The translations under genes were made by a program, and so were the position numbers. A model generated the notes under the pieces. That model was not told the origin of the DNA, made no database searches, and saw only the letters and a program-made list of their open reading frames with translations. Positions 18,284-28,424 of a DNA stretch of 64,000 bases are shown here, in pieces; the stretch's first letter is position 1; each line of letters starts with the position of its first letter. The stretch is from Gammaproteobacteria bacterium UBA2675 (GTDB lineage: Bacteria; Pseudomonadota; Gammaproteobacteria; Pseudomonadales; Pseudohongiellaceae): contig DEMH01000010.1 in assembly GCA_002354805.1 (NCBI GenBank), positions 124,001 through 188,000 on the forward strand, given 5' to 3'.

Positions 18284-18670
18284 ATGGAATGCCCGAAATG
18301 TAATGCCAAAATGATAGAGCGATCTGTTGAGGTGCTGCATGGCACCGTTGTGATCGATCAGTGTTCCGGTTGTCAGGGCCTGTGGTTTGACAACGGTGAG
18401 GCAGAGCAGCTTAAAAAGTCCTGGATGTCTGATTTTCTGGACAGTGGCGATCCACGTGTAGGCAAAACTTACAATCGAGTCCGTGATATTCAGTGCCCGC
18501 GCTGCGGCAAATCCATGCAGAAGCTGAACGATCGCAAACAGCCCCACCTTGAATACGAGGCCTGCGAAGAGCATGGCATGTTCATGGATGCCGGAGAATT
18601 TACCGACTACAAACACGAAACCCTGATGGATATCTTCAAGGGTGTGATCGCAGCGATCCGTCGTCGCTAA
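18284..18670 (+). CDS. TFIIB-type zinc-ribbon protein
   Basis: The 128-residue protein has two zinc ribbons. The first uses C3, C6, C27 and C30 (CPKC...CSGC); the second has CPRC near residue 72 and a later C-x2-H in place of the last pair. Between them lie WFDNGEAEQL and, at the C-terminus, DAGEF, phrases typical of zf-TFIIB bacterial proteins of unknown role. The ATG at 18284 is chosen because AAGGAG lies at ideal distance; an upstream in-frame start has no such site. It ends immediately against the convergent PHP phosphoesterase gene, with no room for a terminator. Confidence 0.8.
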   Translation: MECPKCNAKMIERSVEVLHGTVVIDQCSGCQGLWFDNGEAEQLKKSWMSDFLDSGDPRVGKTYNRVRDIQCPRCGKSMQKLNDRKQPHLEYEACEEHGMFMDAGEFTDYKHETLMDIFKGVIAAIRRR

Positions 18671-19537
18671 TCAATCTTCAGCCGCGGGCCTGGCGAATTG
18701 TGTCCATCTTGGATGTCGCCAGATCCCCTGATCCCTGCATATCTCGGGTAAGCGTCTCACCTTGCCCAGATCCATCCACGTGTGCTCGGGTGAGTGGAAG
18801 TCTGAGCCGACAGTGGCCCACAGCTTCCGCTCAGCGGCAATGACCGACAGATTTTTGAGCATGTCCTGGTTGAGGTTCGAGTAGCTGACCTCCAGGGCGT
18901 CGCCACCCGCGTCGACAAATTCATCAATGAGTCGTCGAAATTTGGGGCGGCTTAGCGGGTAACGATCCGGGTGTGCTAGCGCTGCGACGCCGCCCGCAGC
19001 CTGAATCGCCTCGACTGCTTCTGATATTGAGCACCACTCTGCCGGCACGTACGCGCGTCCGCGCTTGGCCAGGTATTTGCTGAAGGCCTGCTGCTTGCTT
19101 TTGACAACACCCTGATGCACCAGAAACTCTGCCACATGTACGCGGCTTACCGCAGTGCAGCCCAGTGACTGCAGCCAGGTCTGCAGGCCACAGTGGCCGG
19201 CACGCTCAAGCTGAATACCAATCTTCGCAGCGCGTTCCTGCCGTCGTTGCTGCTGTTGTGCCAGCAGCTCAGAGAGCGTGGCGTTGTTGATATCCACCAT
19301 CAGGCCAAGAACATGCACCTCCTGATTGTCCCAGCGTGTGGAAATCTCTGTGCCGGGGATGATATCCAGCTGATCCGGTACATCCACCGCACCCGATGCA
19401 ATCTGCAGGTGGGCATCCACACAGTCATGGTCTGTAATGGCCAATTGCTGGATGCCAAGCGATGAGGCGCGTTGCAGCAGCGTGGCGGTATCCAGATGGC
19501 CGTCAGAAAAGCGGGTATGTGAGTGCAGATCTATCAT
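18671..19537 (-). CDS. PHP-domain phosphoesterase (RNase AM/TrpH/YciV family)
   Basis: The 288-residue PHP enzyme shows the metal-binding motifs of the family: HSHTRFSDG (H5, H7, D12), TDHD (35-38), the Glu in PGTE, LAHPDRY, and the C-terminal GSDFHSPEH. E. coli YciV (RNase AM) is a 5'-3' exonuclease that acts on 3',5'-bisphosphates and short RNAs and matures rRNA 5' ends. Length and motif order fit this group. In many Gammaproteobacteria it neighbours yciO or trp genes; here it is alone and abuts the zinc-ribbon gene tail to tail. The start ATG lacks a clear Shine-Dalgarno. Confidence 0.85.
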   Translation of the reverse strand: MIDLHSHTRFSDGHLDTATLLQRASSLGIQQLAITDHDCVDAHLQIASGAVDVPDQLDIIPGTEISTRWDNQEVHVLGLMVDINNATLSELLAQQQQRRQERAAKIGIQLERAGHCGLQTWLQSLGCTAVSRVHVAEFLVHQGVVKSKQQAFSKYLAKRGRAYVPAEWCSISEAVEAIQAAGGVAALAHPDRYPLSRPKFRRLIDEFVDAGGDALEVSYSNLNQDMLKNLSVIAAERKLWATVGSDFHSPEHTWMDLGKVRRLPEICRDQGIWRHPRWTQFARPAAED

Positions 19538-19586
19538 GGCGTGCAGACTACGCCAGCTGCTGGCCGGTGTAAACGCTCCCGGCCGA

Positions 19587-19619
19587 ATAGTTGATTAAAT
19601 TACTGTGGTATTCCATAAT
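19587..19619 (+). promoter_or_regulatory. iscR promoter with type 1 IscR site
   Basis: 19587-19611 matches the E. coli type 1 IscR consensus (ATASYYGACTRWWWYAGTC then RRSTAT) at 21 of 25 positions by hand alignment. It overlaps a promoter with -35 TTGATT (19591-19596), 17 bases, and -10 CATAAT (19614-19619). [2Fe-2S]-IscR should therefore repress its own transcription. Confidence 0.7.
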
Positions 19620-19662
19620 CGTCAAACAGCTGGCTACCCATTCTTTATGGATTTTTTAGCGT

Positions 19663-20136
19663 ATGCGACTGACCACAAAAGGCCGCTATGCCGTGACCGC
19701 TATGTTGGATCTGGCTATCCATGCGGGTCGCGAGCCGGTGACCTTATCGGACATTTCAATGCGGCAGGACATTTCTTTGTCCTACCTTGAGCAGCTTTTC
19801 GCCCGCCTGCGGCGGCGTGAACTGGTGCAAAGCGTGCGCGGCCCCGGTGGTGGTTACCGACTCGGGCGCAGCACCGCCGATATCGCAGTCGTGGATATCA
19901 TCGACGCTGTGGATGAGTCGGTTGACGCCACTCGTTGTCAGGGGCAGGGCAACTGCCAGCAGGGCGAGATCTGTCTCACACATCATCTGTGGGAGGATCT
20001 GAGTCAGCAGATTCACACGTTTCTGGGCGGTATCAGTCTGGCCGACCTGATGAGCCGTCATGACGTTCAACGCATAGCCGACAGTCAGGATGAACGGCGG
20101 GAAGTGATCGTTCGCGACATGCGCCTGTCGTCCTGA
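19663..20136 (+). CDS. iscR: Iron-sulfur cluster regulator IscR
   Basis: IscR is an Rrf2-family regulator that binds a [2Fe-2S] cluster and represses cluster-assembly genes when clusters are plentiful. The 157-residue protein starts [18 protein letters not shown] and has the winged helix with the wing phrase GPGGGYRL. It keeps all cluster ligands at the E. coli numbering: C92, C98, C104 and H107 (C-x5-C-x5-C-x2-H). The promoter has a good type 1 IscR site. iscS follows after 37 bases, but the rest of the usual isc operon does not. IscR must therefore act mainly on itself, iscS, the genes behind them and unseen targets elsewhere. Confidence 0.95.
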   Translation: MRLTTKGRYAVTAMLDLAIHAGREPVTLSDISMRQDISLSYLEQLFARLRRRELVQSVRGPGGGYRLGRSTADIAVVDIIDAVDESVDATRCQGQGNCQQGEICLTHHLWEDLSQQIHTFLGGISLADLMSRHDVQRIADSQDERREVIVRDMRLSS

Positions 20137-20173
20137 TATCAGCTTGTAATCAGGCTTGTATTCAGGAGAGTTG

Positions 20174-21340
20174 ATGAAATTACCCGTCTATCTGGACTAC
20201 GCCGCCACTACCCCTGTTGATCCCAGGGTAGCCGAGCGCATGGCTAAATGCCTGACGCTGGATGGTCAATTTGGCAATCCCGCCTCACGTGCGCATCTGT
20301 TTGGCTGGCAGGCAGAAGAAGTTGTCGAAAACGCCCGCCGTGATGTGGCAGATCTGCTGCACTGTGACCCTCGTGAGATTGTCTGGACCTCGGGCGCCAC
20401 TGAGGCAGACAACCTCGCCATCAAGGGTGTGGCGCAGTTTCATGCCGATCGCGGCAAACACATCATTACCTCTGCCATCGAACACAAAGCCGTCCTGGAC
20501 AGCTGTCGATACCTGGAAACACTTGGTTTTGAGGTCAGCTACCTGAAGTCTGACAACACCGGGCGCATTGAGCCGGCGGCCCTGGCTGAGGCCATTCGCC
20601 CGGATACCATCCTGGTGTCGCTGATGCACGTCAACAACGAGCTGGGAACGGCCAACGATGTTAATGCTCTGGGTGAGGTTTGCAGAAGTAAAGGCGTTAT
20701 ATTTCATGTGGATGCGGCACAAAGCGCGGGCAAGCTGCCAATAGACCTGGGGCAGATGCCTATCGATCTGATGTCGCTGTCGGCACACAAGGTATACGGA
20801 CCCAAAGGTATTGGCGCGCTGTATGTGCGTCGTGAGCCCAGGGTCGATCTGGTCGCGCAGATCCACGGTGGCGGCCATGAACGCGGTATGCGCTCGGGCA
20901 CGCTGCCGACGCATCAGATTGCCGGCATGGGGGATGCCTTCCGGTATGCTGCAGCAGAACTTGAGGCAGATCACCGGCGCCTCACCGCACTGCGCAAACG
21001 GTTTCTTGAGGGGCTGTCGAAGCTGGATGGTTGGAAGCTTAACGGTCATCCTGAACAGCATGCACCCGGCATCATCAATGTCGCATTTTCCGATGTGGAC
21101 GGTGAGTCACTGCTGATGGCGCTGCGTGGCATCGCCGTATCGTCCGGCTCTGCCTGCATGTCGGCGACCATGGAGCCTTCCTATGTGTTGCGTGGCATAG
21201 GTGTGCCTGACGAGCTGGCCCAGGCGGCGCTGCGCTTCTCGGTAGGGCGTTTCAGTACCGAACAGGACATCGATACGGCCATCGCAGCCGTGCTGGAAAT
21301 GGTGCCTCGTCTCAGAGCTGTAGAATTACAGCCACGATAA
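20174..21340 (+). CDS. iscS: Cysteine desulfurase IscS, lacking the C-terminal tail
   Basis: This PLP enzyme takes sulfur from cysteine for Fe-S clusters and thio-tRNA. The PLP Lys is K206 ([10 protein letters not shown]) and the persulfide Cys is C328 (SSGSACMSA), at the same numbers as in E. coli IscS. ATG at 20174 follows AGGAG. The protein stops at 388 residues: it ends shortly after [11 protein letters not shown], whereas E. coli IscS (404) continues with a tail ending in SIEWAHH that helps dock IscU. The downstream gene is ndk, not iscU. Both facts suggest the enzyme no longer serves an IscU scaffold encoded here, and may supply sulfur to tRNA modification or another acceptor. Confidence 0.92.
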   Translation: MKLPVYLDYAATTPVDPRVAERMAKCLTLDGQFGNPASRAHLFGWQAEEVVENARRDVADLLHCDPREIVWTSGATEADNLAIKGVAQFHADRGKHIITSAIEHKAVLDSCRYLETLGFEVSYLKSDNTGRIEPAALAEAIRPDTILVSLMHVNNELGTANDVNALGEVCRSKGVIFHVDAAQSAGKLPIDLGQMPIDLMSLSAHKVYGPKGIGALYVRREPRVDLVAQIHGGGHERGMRSGTLPTHQIAGMGDAFRYAAAELEADHRRLTALRKRFLEGLSKLDGWKLNGHPEQHAPGIINVAFSDVDGESLLMALRGIAVSSGSACMSATMEPSYVLRGIGVPDELAQAALRFSVGRFSTEQDIDTAIAAVLEMVPRLRAVELQPR

Positions 21341-21402
21341 CCAGTATAATGCGCGCCTTTTATACACGCGACTTAAGACGCGATATGCTGTGGAGCTGAA
21401 CA

Positions 21403-21831
21403 ATGGCAACTGAACGTACATTATCAATCATCAAACCAGATGCAGTCGGCAAAAATGTGATCGGCGAGATCTACTCCCGCTTCGAGAAAGCCGGCCTGCG
21501 AATCGTTGCTGCCAAGATGGTGCAACTGACCGACGAGAGCGCTGGCGGCTTCTACGCCGAGCACAAAGAGCGCGGATTCTTCAAGGATCTGATCGCGTTC
21601 ATGACCTCTGGCCCGGTCATGGTTCAGGTGCTGGAAGGTGAAGGCGCAGTGGCCATGAACCGTGAGCTGATGGGTGCCACCAACCCTGCGGAAGCCAAGC
21701 CAGGTACCATTCGTGCTGATTTCGCCAAATCCATCGATGCCAATGCCGTCCACGGTTCCGATTCTGCACAGTCTGCGGCGCGCGAAATCGCCTACTTTTT
21801 CAATGACTCAGAGATCTGCCCTCGCGGCTGA
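21403..21831 (+). CDS. ndk: Nucleoside diphosphate kinase
   Basis: Ndk balances NTP and dNTP pools by moving phosphate through a histidine. The 142-residue length is standard; the start [14 protein letters not shown], the FYAEH segment, the [12 protein letters not shown] loop and the active-site NAVHGSDS (His near 117) are all present. The ATG follows GGAG seven bases upstream. In pseudomonads ndk follows iscX; here it follows iscS directly after 62 bases that contain a TATAAT. It leads into rlmN after 35 bases, continuing the conserved block. Confidence 0.96.
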   Translation: MATERTLSIIKPDAVGKNVIGEIYSRFEKAGLRIVAAKMVQLTDESAGGFYAEHKERGFFKDLIAFMTSGPVMVQVLEGEGAVAMNRELMGATNPAEAKPGTIRADFAKSIDANAVHGSDSAQSAAREIAYFFNDSEICPRG

Positions 21832-21866
21832 TAAGCAGCGGCACTGAGCGATCCGGGAAATCACTG

Positions 21867-23027
21867 ATGAGCGAAACGGTCACTAAAACCAATCTTTTGG
21901 GGCTCAGCCTGCCCAAGCTGCAGGCATACTTTGTCTCCATGGATGAGAAACCGTTTCGTGCCGTGCAGGTGATGAAGTGGATACACCAGCGTGGTGTCAC
22001 CGACTTTGACGCGATGACAGACATCAGCAAGAGTCTGCGCGACAAACTGAAGACCAACGCGGAGATCCGCCTGCCAAACGTTGTCCAGGAATATCTGGCC
22101 AGCGATGGGTGTTATAAATGGATCGTTCAGGTAGCCAGTGGCAGTCGGGTGGAAACGGTTTACATACCTGAAGCCGGGCGCGCCACGCTGTGCATTTCCT
22201 CTCAGGCGGGCTGTACGCTGGACTGCAGTTTCTGCGCAACCGGCAAACAGGGTTTTAACAGTAACCTGACCACGGCAGAGATCATCGGTCAGCTCTGGTG
22301 GGCCAATCACCGTCTCAATGGTTTTGCCGAGCCTCGCGCTGGCGCTGGGAAAAGCAATCGGGCGGTCAGCAATATTGTCATGATGGGCATGGGCGAGCCC
22401 CTGCTCAATTTCGACAATGTCATGGATGCGCTGCATCTGATGATGGAAGACAATGCCTACGGTCTGTCCAAGCGTCGCGTGACGGTCAGCACCGCAGGTG
22501 TTGTCCCCGCCATTGACCGAATGAAAGACTATACCGATGCATCGCTGGCCATTTCGCTGCACGCACCCAATGACGAGCTGCGCAACCAGATCGTGCCCGT
22601 GAACAAAAAATACCCTATCCGGGAACTTCTGCGCAGTGTTAAGGACTATATGGCTAGTCTGCCGGATAAACGGGTACCGGTTGTTGAGTACACGCTGATC
22701 GCCGGCGTCAACGATCATCGTCAGCACGCCAGAGAGCTGGCGGCGTTGCTGAAGGACTTTCCCTGCAAGATCAATCTCATCCCGTTTAATCCGTTTGAGC
22801 AGTCGGATTACCGTCGGCCAAGCAATTCGTCGGTCAACACGTTCAGGGAAATCCTGCAACAGGCTGACTACACTGTTACAGTGCGAACCACGCGTGGCGA
22901 CGACATAGGTGCGGCCTGTGGCCAGCTGGTTGGCGAAGTGGCTGACCAGACCAGGCGAAGTGCACGGTACCGCAAAGCGGCCGAGTTATCGGCCGCCAAT
23001 CGGCTGGATGTGCATAACGTAGTCTGA
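21867..23027 (+). CDS. rlmN: Dual-specificity RNA methyltransferase RlmN
   Basis: This radical-SAM enzyme makes 2-methyladenosine at position 2503 of 23S rRNA and position 37 of some tRNAs. The 386-residue protein has the cluster motif C-x3-C-x2-C ([16 protein letters not shown], near 110-125), the SAM-binding [15 protein letters not shown] and SLHAPND segments, and the C-terminal catalytic Cys in [10 protein letters not shown]. It follows ndk as in other Gammaproteobacteria. The gene next expected in pseudomonads and vibrios, pilF (type IV pilus biogenesis), is absent; rodZ follows after 82 bases. Confidence 0.95.
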   Translation: MSETVTKTNLLGLSLPKLQAYFVSMDEKPFRAVQVMKWIHQRGVTDFDAMTDISKSLRDKLKTNAEIRLPNVVQEYLASDGCYKWIVQVASGSRVETVYIPEAGRATLCISSQAGCTLDCSFCATGKQGFNSNLTTAEIIGQLWWANHRLNGFAEPRAGAGKSNRAVSNIVMMGMGEPLLNFDNVMDALHLMMEDNAYGLSKRRVTVSTAGVVPAIDRMKDYTDASLAISLHAPNDELRNQIVPVNKKYPIRELLRSVKDYMASLPDKRVPVVEYTLIAGVNDHRQHARELAALLKDFPCKINLIPFNPFEQSDYRRPSNSSVNTFREILQQADYTVTVRTTRGDDIGAACGQLVGEVADQTRRSARYRKAAELSAANRLDVHNVV

Positions 23028-23109
23028 CAACTGATCGCACGCCGGTGCAGGTATCAGGTCAGATGCCGAGCTAACATGGTTCTGAATAACAGGTCCCGAA
23101 TAGGATTCA

Positions 23110-23979
23110 ATGAATACACACGACGAAACATCGGATCAGTCCGGTCTGTCTGAAGAGCAGGTCGAGCCACCATCCCCGGCTCCCGCCCAGACGCCCGGCA
23201 ATCTGCTGAGAACGCAGCGTGAAACGCTGGAGTTGTCTCTGAAGCAGGTATCCGAACAATTGAATCTGACCATGCATTACATCAATTGCATGGAATCCGA
23301 CAGCTACGACAAGCTGCCGGGCGATGTGTTTGTAAAGGGATACATCCGCAGCTATTCGCGCGTGCTGCAGCTCGACCCAGAGCAGATGATCGAACTCTAC
23401 AACGAGTTCACCAATAAAAAGGCTGCCCGTAAAGAAGAAGCCATCAAGCGCTACACGCGGCGGCGTCGTGACAAAAACCGGCCATGGATTATTGTTTCTG
23501 GCATTGCTTTTGTGGTGATGGCAGTCGCGTTGTGGTTCATCAATCAGAGCGATGAAACACCGCCTGTCGACAATGCCCTGATGGATGAGGCCGTGCGCAA
23601 TGCGGTCAACGAAACTGAAGTGGGCAATGCCCTGATTGAAGATCAGCCAATTGATGAAGTGCCGGTGTTTAACAGCCCGCTAGAGCCGGAAGCGGCCAGT
23701 GACGCGTCAGTGATGGCTCTGGCATGGCCAGGCTCTGACGAACTGGAGATCAACTTCAGCGACGAAAGCTGGGTAGAGCTGGAGCACCGTGGTGGTGAAG
23801 AGAATTATCAGGATACCCACCAGCAGGGTGAAAAACTCAGGATCACCGGCACCGCGCCATTTTTATTGAATCTTGGCAACGCCAGAGCCGCGTCGGTTGT
23901 TTATAATGGTCGCGCGCTCGATATCAGCAATAACATTCGCAGTGATGACTCGGCCCGACTGAGTGTGGGGATGCAGTAA
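23110..23979 (+). CDS. rodZ: Cytoskeleton protein RodZ
   Basis: RodZ is a bitopic inner-membrane protein that links MreB filaments to the wall-synthesis machinery and helps set rod shape. The 289-residue protein has a cytoplasmic helix-turn-helix domain (about 31-95, with [19 protein letters not shown]), a basic juxtamembrane stretch ([12 protein letters not shown]), one membrane span (about 125-145), an acidic periplasmic linker and a C-terminal beta domain (about 205-285). The C-terminal coding end runs close to ispG, one base before its start. RodA, its functional partner in the elongasome, is encoded at 32.8 kb. Confidence 0.92.
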   Translation: MNTHDETSDQSGLSEEQVEPPSPAPAQTPGNLLRTQRETLELSLKQVSEQLNLTMHYINCMESDSYDKLPGDVFVKGYIRSYSRVLQLDPEQMIELYNEFTNKKAARKEEAIKRYTRRRRDKNRPWIIVSGIAFVVMAVALWFINQSDETPPVDNALMDEAVRNAVNETEVGNALIEDQPIDEVPVFNSPLEPEAASDASVMALAWPGSDELEINFSDESWVELEHRGGEENYQDTHQQGEKLRITGTAPFLLNLGNARAASVVYNGRALDISNNIRSDDSARLSVGMQ

Positions 23980-23980
23980 C

Positions 23981-25108
23981 ATGATGAGTGAATCGCCAAT
24001 CAAACGCCGCAAAAGCCGCCAGATCATGGTAGGGCGTGTGCCTGTAGGTGGTGGTGCTCCGATTTCCGTTCAGAGCATGACCAATACGGAAACCTGTGAC
24101 GTTGACGCCACCGTAGCCCAGATTCAACGGCTGGCCAATGCAGGTGCTGACATCGTCAGGGTTTCGGTGCCCAGCATGGAAGCGGCCGAAGCCTTCCGCC
24201 AGATCCGGGCTCGCGTAGACCTGCCGCTGGTGGCGGATATTCATTTTGACTACAAGATTGCGCTGAAAGTCGCCGAGTATGGCGTTGACTGCCTGCGCAT
24301 CAATCCCGGCAATATTGGCAGCGAAAAGCGCATCCGGGCAGTCATCGACGCTGCGCGCGACAAGGGCATTCCGCTGCGCATCGGTGTTAATGCCGGCTCT
24401 CTGGGCAAGACGCTGCTGCGCAAGTATAAAGAACCGACCGCCGACGCCATGGTGGAGTCGGCCCTGACGCAGATCGACATACTCGACAAGCTCGATTTCC
24501 AGGACTTCAAGATCAGTCTGAAGGCATCGGAAATATTCATGACCCTGCAGGCATATCGCACACTGGCCAGCCAGATTGAACAGCCTCTGCATCTTGGTAT
24601 CACTGAGGCGGGCGGTCTGCGCTCTGGCACCGTCAAGTCGGCAATCGGTCTGGGTGCACTGCTGATGGACGGCATCGGCGATACCATCCGCATATCGCTG
24701 GCGGCCGATCCGGTGGAAGAAATTCGCGTCGGCTTCGATATTCTCAAGAGCCTGGGATTGCGCAGCAAAGGCGTCAATCTTGTGGCCTGTCCCAGTTGTT
24801 CACGGCAGAACTTTGATGTCATTGGTGTCGTGAATCAGCTTGAAGCCCGGCTTGAGGACATTATTACGCCCGTGGATGTTGCGGTCATCGGCTGCATCGT
24901 TAACGGACCGGGCGAAGCCAAAGTGGCAGAGATCGGCCTGACCGGTGCCAGCCCCAACAACCTGGCCTATATCGACGGCAAGCCGCACCACAAGGTGGAC
25001 AATGCGACACTGGTCGATGAACTTGAGGCCATGGTGCGTGCGCGAGTGGCAGAGAAACTCAGGGCCGAGGCAGAGCAGGCGCCGGCAGGCATCATCGCTC
25101 GCGGCTGA
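23981..25108 (+). CDS. ispG: 4-hydroxy-3-methylbut-2-en-1-yl diphosphate synthase IspG
   Basis: This [4Fe-4S] enzyme carries out the penultimate step of the MEP isoprenoid pathway, converting MEcPP to HMBPP. It has 375 residues (E. coli 372). Motifs include the start [15 protein letters not shown], the barrel segments VADIHFDYK and INPGNIG, GITEAGG, and the cluster ligands in [10 protein letters not shown] and GCIVNGPGE. Two adjacent ATGs (23981 and 23984) are possible; both lie one to four bases after the rodZ stop. As an Fe-S enzyme it depends on cluster assembly that this locus no longer appears to provide. Confidence 0.95.
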   Translation: MMSESPIKRRKSRQIMVGRVPVGGGAPISVQSMTNTETCDVDATVAQIQRLANAGADIVRVSVPSMEAAEAFRQIRARVDLPLVADIHFDYKIALKVAEYGVDCLRINPGNIGSEKRIRAVIDAARDKGIPLRIGVNAGSLGKTLLRKYKEPTADAMVESALTQIDILDKLDFQDFKISLKASEIFMTLQAYRTLASQIEQPLHLGITEAGGLRSGTVKSAIGLGALLMDGIGDTIRISLAADPVEEIRVGFDILKSLGLRSKGVNLVACPSCSRQNFDVIGVVNQLEARLEDIITPVDVAVIGCIVNGPGEAKVAEIGLTGASPNNLAYIDGKPHHKVDNATLVDELEAMVRARVAEKLRAEAEQAPAGIIARG

Positions 25109-25142
25109 TGAGCAGACTGGACAAGGAGTCGCTGGAAAATCT

Positions 25143-26435
25143 ATGAGCAAGATCCAGGCAATTCGCGGGATGAACGACATACTCCCCGCTGACACGGCAT
25201 TGTGGCAATACATTGAGCAGGTGGTCTCGCAGATCGTCCAGGGCTACGGATATCGCGAGATTCGATTCCCGGTGCTGGAGCAGACCCAGCTTTTTAAACG
25301 CTCTATCGGCGAAGTGACCGATATCGTTGAAAAGGAGATGTACACCTTTACCGATCGCAATGGCGATGAACTCAGTCTGCGCCCGGAAGGCACCGCTGGC
25401 TGTGTGCGCGCCGCCGAGCAGCACGGCCTGCTGTACAACCAGCAACAGCGCCTCTGGTATCGTGGTCCGATGTTCCGCCATGAACGTCCGCAGAAGGGAC
25501 GTTACCGTCAGTTTCATCAGGTTGGAGTCGAAGCCTTTGGCATGACCGGCCCGGATATTGATGCCGAGATCATTCTGGTGTCTGCCGCGCTGTGGCGTGC
25601 CCTGGGTCTGCAGCATGCTGTCAGGCTGGAAATCAATAATATCGGCACCTCAGAAGATCGCAAAGCATATGGCGCGGCGCTGAAAACCTTCCTGCTGTCA
25701 CATGAAGCCCAGCTTGATGAAGACAGTCAGCGGCGACTGCACAGCAATCCCCTGCGCATTCTCGACAGCAAAGTGCCCCAGACCCAGGCGATCCTGGCAG
25801 ATGCCCCTAAACTGTCTGAGTATGTTGCAGAAGAAACAGCGGTTCATTATCAGGCACTTAAATCGCTGCTGGATGCCAACGGCGTGACCTATACTGAGAA
25901 CTCCAGGCTGGTGCGCGGGCTGGATTACTACAATAATCTGGTTTTTGAATGGATAACGGATGAGCTGGGTGCCCAGGGCACGGTCTGCGCTGGTGGCCGT
26001 TATGACTCGCTGGTCGCTCAGCTGGGTGGGCGTGGTACGCCGGCTGTAGGCCTGGCCTTTGGCATGGAGCGCCTGGTGCTGCTGTTGCAGAGCGCTGGCG
26101 AAGTGCCGGCCTCCCTGATGCAACCACTGGATGTCTATCTGCTGGGCTCAGAAGGAGTGCCGCAGGCCGCGCTGATGATGCTGGCTGAATCACTGCGGCA
26201 GCAATTGCCCAGACTCAGGCTGGCAATGCATTGTGGCGGCGGCAAGTTCAACAGCCAGCTCAAGAAAGCATATAATAGCGGCGCCAGTGCAGCTGTCATA
26301 GTTGATGCAGTAGAAGGTGATGGGCTTTCGGCACGGCTGCGGCGACTGGACGATGCCGGCGATACCTTCGAGCTGGATGAGGCTGGTCTGCTGGTCGCCC
26401 TGCGGCGCCTGGCCACGCCAGACGCAAGCGCTTGA
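25143..26435 (+). CDS. hisS: Histidyl-tRNA synthetase
   Basis: Class II aminoacyl-tRNA synthetase charging tRNA-His. The ATG at 25143 gives 430 residues (E. coli 424) and the normal start [14 protein letters not shown]; a longer in-frame reading starting within ispG is not credible. Class II motifs are visible: motif 1 around [20 protein letters not shown], motif 2 [22 protein letters not shown], the histidine-specific [14 protein letters not shown], and motif 3 [11 protein letters not shown]-terminal anticodon-binding alpha/beta domain follows. It starts 34 bases after ispG and leads to yfgM. Confidence 0.96.
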   Translation: MSKIQAIRGMNDILPADTALWQYIEQVVSQIVQGYGYREIRFPVLEQTQLFKRSIGEVTDIVEKEMYTFTDRNGDELSLRPEGTAGCVRAAEQHGLLYNQQQRLWYRGPMFRHERPQKGRYRQFHQVGVEAFGMTGPDIDAEIILVSAALWRALGLQHAVRLEINNIGTSEDRKAYGAALKTFLLSHEAQLDEDSQRRLHSNPLRILDSKVPQTQAILADAPKLSEYVAEETAVHYQALKSLLDANGVTYTENSRLVRGLDYYNNLVFEWITDELGAQGTVCAGGRYDSLVAQLGGRGTPAVGLAFGMERLVLLLQSAGEVPASLMQPLDVYLLGSEGVPQAALMMLAESLRQQLPRLRLAMHCGGGKFNSQLKKAYNSGASAAVIVDAVEGDGLSARLRRLDDAGDTFELDEAGLLVALRRLATPDASA

Positions 26436-26531
26436 CAGCAGGATAACGGTAGGACACGATGCCTGCCTTAAATTGAGTATGCCCGCACTGCAAAGCAGTG
26501 GGGTCGGATTGGATTGGACAGGAGCTGGTTT

Positions 26532-27200
26532 GTGGCTTTAAGTGCAGCAGAAGAAGAAACCCTCGAATCGCTAAAGCGCTGGTGGCATGAAAGTGGTCGC
26601 CTGCTGGCTCTGGGTATAGCCGTAGTCGCCGCCGTTTATTTCGGCTGGCAGTTCTGGCAGAGCAGTCAACAATCGGCCGCTGCAGAAGCGTCCGCTGTCT
26701 ATGACCGCCTGTCGACGCTGGCGGTCACCAACCCGGGTGAACTGATCCCGGCTGAAGGACATGACGAAATCCGTCAACTGGCGGCAGAGCTGAAGAACGA
26801 ACACAGCAGCAGCGTGTATGCACTTTACGGCGCACTGTTCGCGGCACGTCTGGCGGTAGAAACCGATGATCTTGCCACCGCGCGCCAGGAGCTGGAATGG
26901 CTGCTGGCCAACACGCAAAGCGGCATGTTCAATAGCACCGAGCCAACCCTGATCCGACTGGCGCAGCTGCGTCTGGGACAGGTAATGCTGGCCAGCGGGG
27001 AAACAGATGAGGCGCTGGCGCTGATCAGTACTGTTGACGGCCAGGCTCTGCAATCCGAATTTGACGAGTTGCGCGGTGACATTTACCTGGCGCAGGGCAA
27101 TCATGAACAGGCACTGGCGGCTTACGAGTCTGCCCAGGGCGCTGGCAACATGAGCCCGGTGTTGCAGATGAAAATGTCCGAACTGCAGGGCAGCCGTTGA
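26532..27200 (+). CDS. yfgM: YfgM-type periplasmic chaperone-like protein
   Basis: YfgM is an inner-membrane protein with a periplasmic tetratricopeptide domain. In E. coli it associates with SecYEG and PpiD and is thought to hand clients to periplasmic chaperones. GTG at 26532 gives 222 residues and has GGAG seven bases upstream; a TTG at 26514 would add six residues without support. A short cytoplasmic helix (ETLESLKRWWHESGR) precedes one span (about 21-41), and the rest is helical repeats. Its place between hisS and bamB is the conserved one. Confidence 0.9.
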   Translation: MALSAAEEETLESLKRWWHESGRLLALGIAVVAAVYFGWQFWQSSQQSAAAEASAVYDRLSTLAVTNPGELIPAEGHDEIRQLAAELKNEHSSSVYALYGALFAARLAVETDDLATARQELEWLLANTQSGMFNSTEPTLIRLAQLRLGQVMLASGETDEALALISTVDGQALQSEFDELRGDIYLAQGNHEQALAAYESAQGAGNMSPVLQMKMSELQGSR

Positions 27201-27228
27201 TTAATCCATCGATTCAGGCCATCAGACT

Positions 27229-28377
27229 ATGACCCAAGCCATAAAGCTGGCGCTGTTGCTTACGCTTGCCGGAGTGATCAGTGCCTGCAGTCTTTTCTCT
27301 GACGACGAGACCGAACAACCGCGTGAACTGACCGACATCAATGAGCAGGTTGAGCTCGAACGTGTCTGGTCAGTCAATGTTGGCGATGGTCAGGGTGAGG
27401 GCTACAACCGTCTGGCACCCGCCATTGATGGTCAGAACATTTATGCGGCCAGTGCCGATGGCACAGTGATGGCGATCAATAAGGAGACAGGGCGCGTACT
27501 GTGGCGCGAGCGCACTGATCTGCCGATTACCGGTGGCGTTGGCGCAGCTTCTGGCCTGGTACTGGTGGGAACACTGGACGCCCGCGTGGTGGCCTTTAAT
27601 CAGAGTTCCGGTGAACAGATGTGGACCACTGCGGCGACCAGCGAAGTCCTGGCCGCACCCCAGACTGACGGCCTGCGCGTAGTTGTCCAGACCATTGATG
27701 GGCGGTTGATTGGTTACGATGCACGCGATGGTGAGCGACTGTGGATTTACGAGAACACGGTGCCGGCTCTGTCACTGCGTGGCACCAGTAAGCCGCTGAT
27801 CACCGGTAATCGGGTGATTGCCGGCTTTGCCAACGGCCTGATTGCGGCAGTGGATATAACCAATGGCAACCTGCTCTGGGAAGAGCGTGTCGCCATTCCG
27901 CAGGGGCGGTACGATATTGAACGGATCATAGACATCGACGGTAACCCGACGCTGTTTGGTGGTATCGTGTATGTCAGCAGCTTTCAGGGTAACCTGATGG
28001 GACTGGATGTACAGACAGGTCGTATCGTCTGGGGTATGGCAGGCTCCAGTTACAATGCACTGGCACTGGGCCTCGGCAATATTTACTGGGTCGATGCCAA
28101 CAGCCATGTGTTTGCCGTACAGAACAATTCCGAGCGAACTGTCTGGGAAAACGACGATTTGCGACTGCGCAAAGTGAACAGCCCGGTAACGTTCAACAAC
28201 TACCTGGCGGTCGGTGACTTTGAGGGTTACCTGCACGTGCTGTCACAGATCGATGGCCAGATAGTTGCCCGTACACGCATTGATCGATCAGGTATTCGCG
28301 GCGAAATTATCTCCGAAGGCCGCAACCTTTACGTATTTACAAACAGCGGGCGTCTTAGCGCCTTACGCCTGCCTTGA
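27229..28377 (+). CDS. bamB: Outer-membrane assembly lipoprotein BamB
   Basis: BamB is the beta-propeller lipoprotein of the BAM complex, which folds outer-membrane beta-barrels. The 382-residue protein has a lipoprotein signal with lipobox ISAC (C20). Repeated PQQ-like blades follow, each with Trp/Gly-rich turns (for example GRVLWRERTDLPITGG, GEQMWTTAAT, GERLWIYENT, GNLLWEERVA and GRIVWGMAGS). It ends in a final blade completing the ring. It sits between yfgM and der as usual. Confidence 0.95.
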   Translation: MTQAIKLALLLTLAGVISACSLFSDDETEQPRELTDINEQVELERVWSVNVGDGQGEGYNRLAPAIDGQNIYAASADGTVMAINKETGRVLWRERTDLPITGGVGAASGLVLVGTLDARVVAFNQSSGEQMWTTAATSEVLAAPQTDGLRVVVQTIDGRLIGYDARDGERLWIYENTVPALSLRGTSKPLITGNRVIAGFANGLIAAVDITNGNLLWEERVAIPQGRYDIERIIDIDGNPTLFGGIVYVSSFQGNLMGLDVQTGRIVWGMAGSSYNALALGLGNIYWVDANSHVFAVQNNSERTVWENDDLRLRKVNSPVTFNNYLAVGDFEGYLHVLSQIDGQIVARTRIDRSGIRGEIISEGRNLYVFTNSGRLSALRLP

Positions 28378-28424
28378 TTCCAGGGCCTGTGTCTGACAGG
28401 CCCTGACTTGCATCTGGAAATCTT

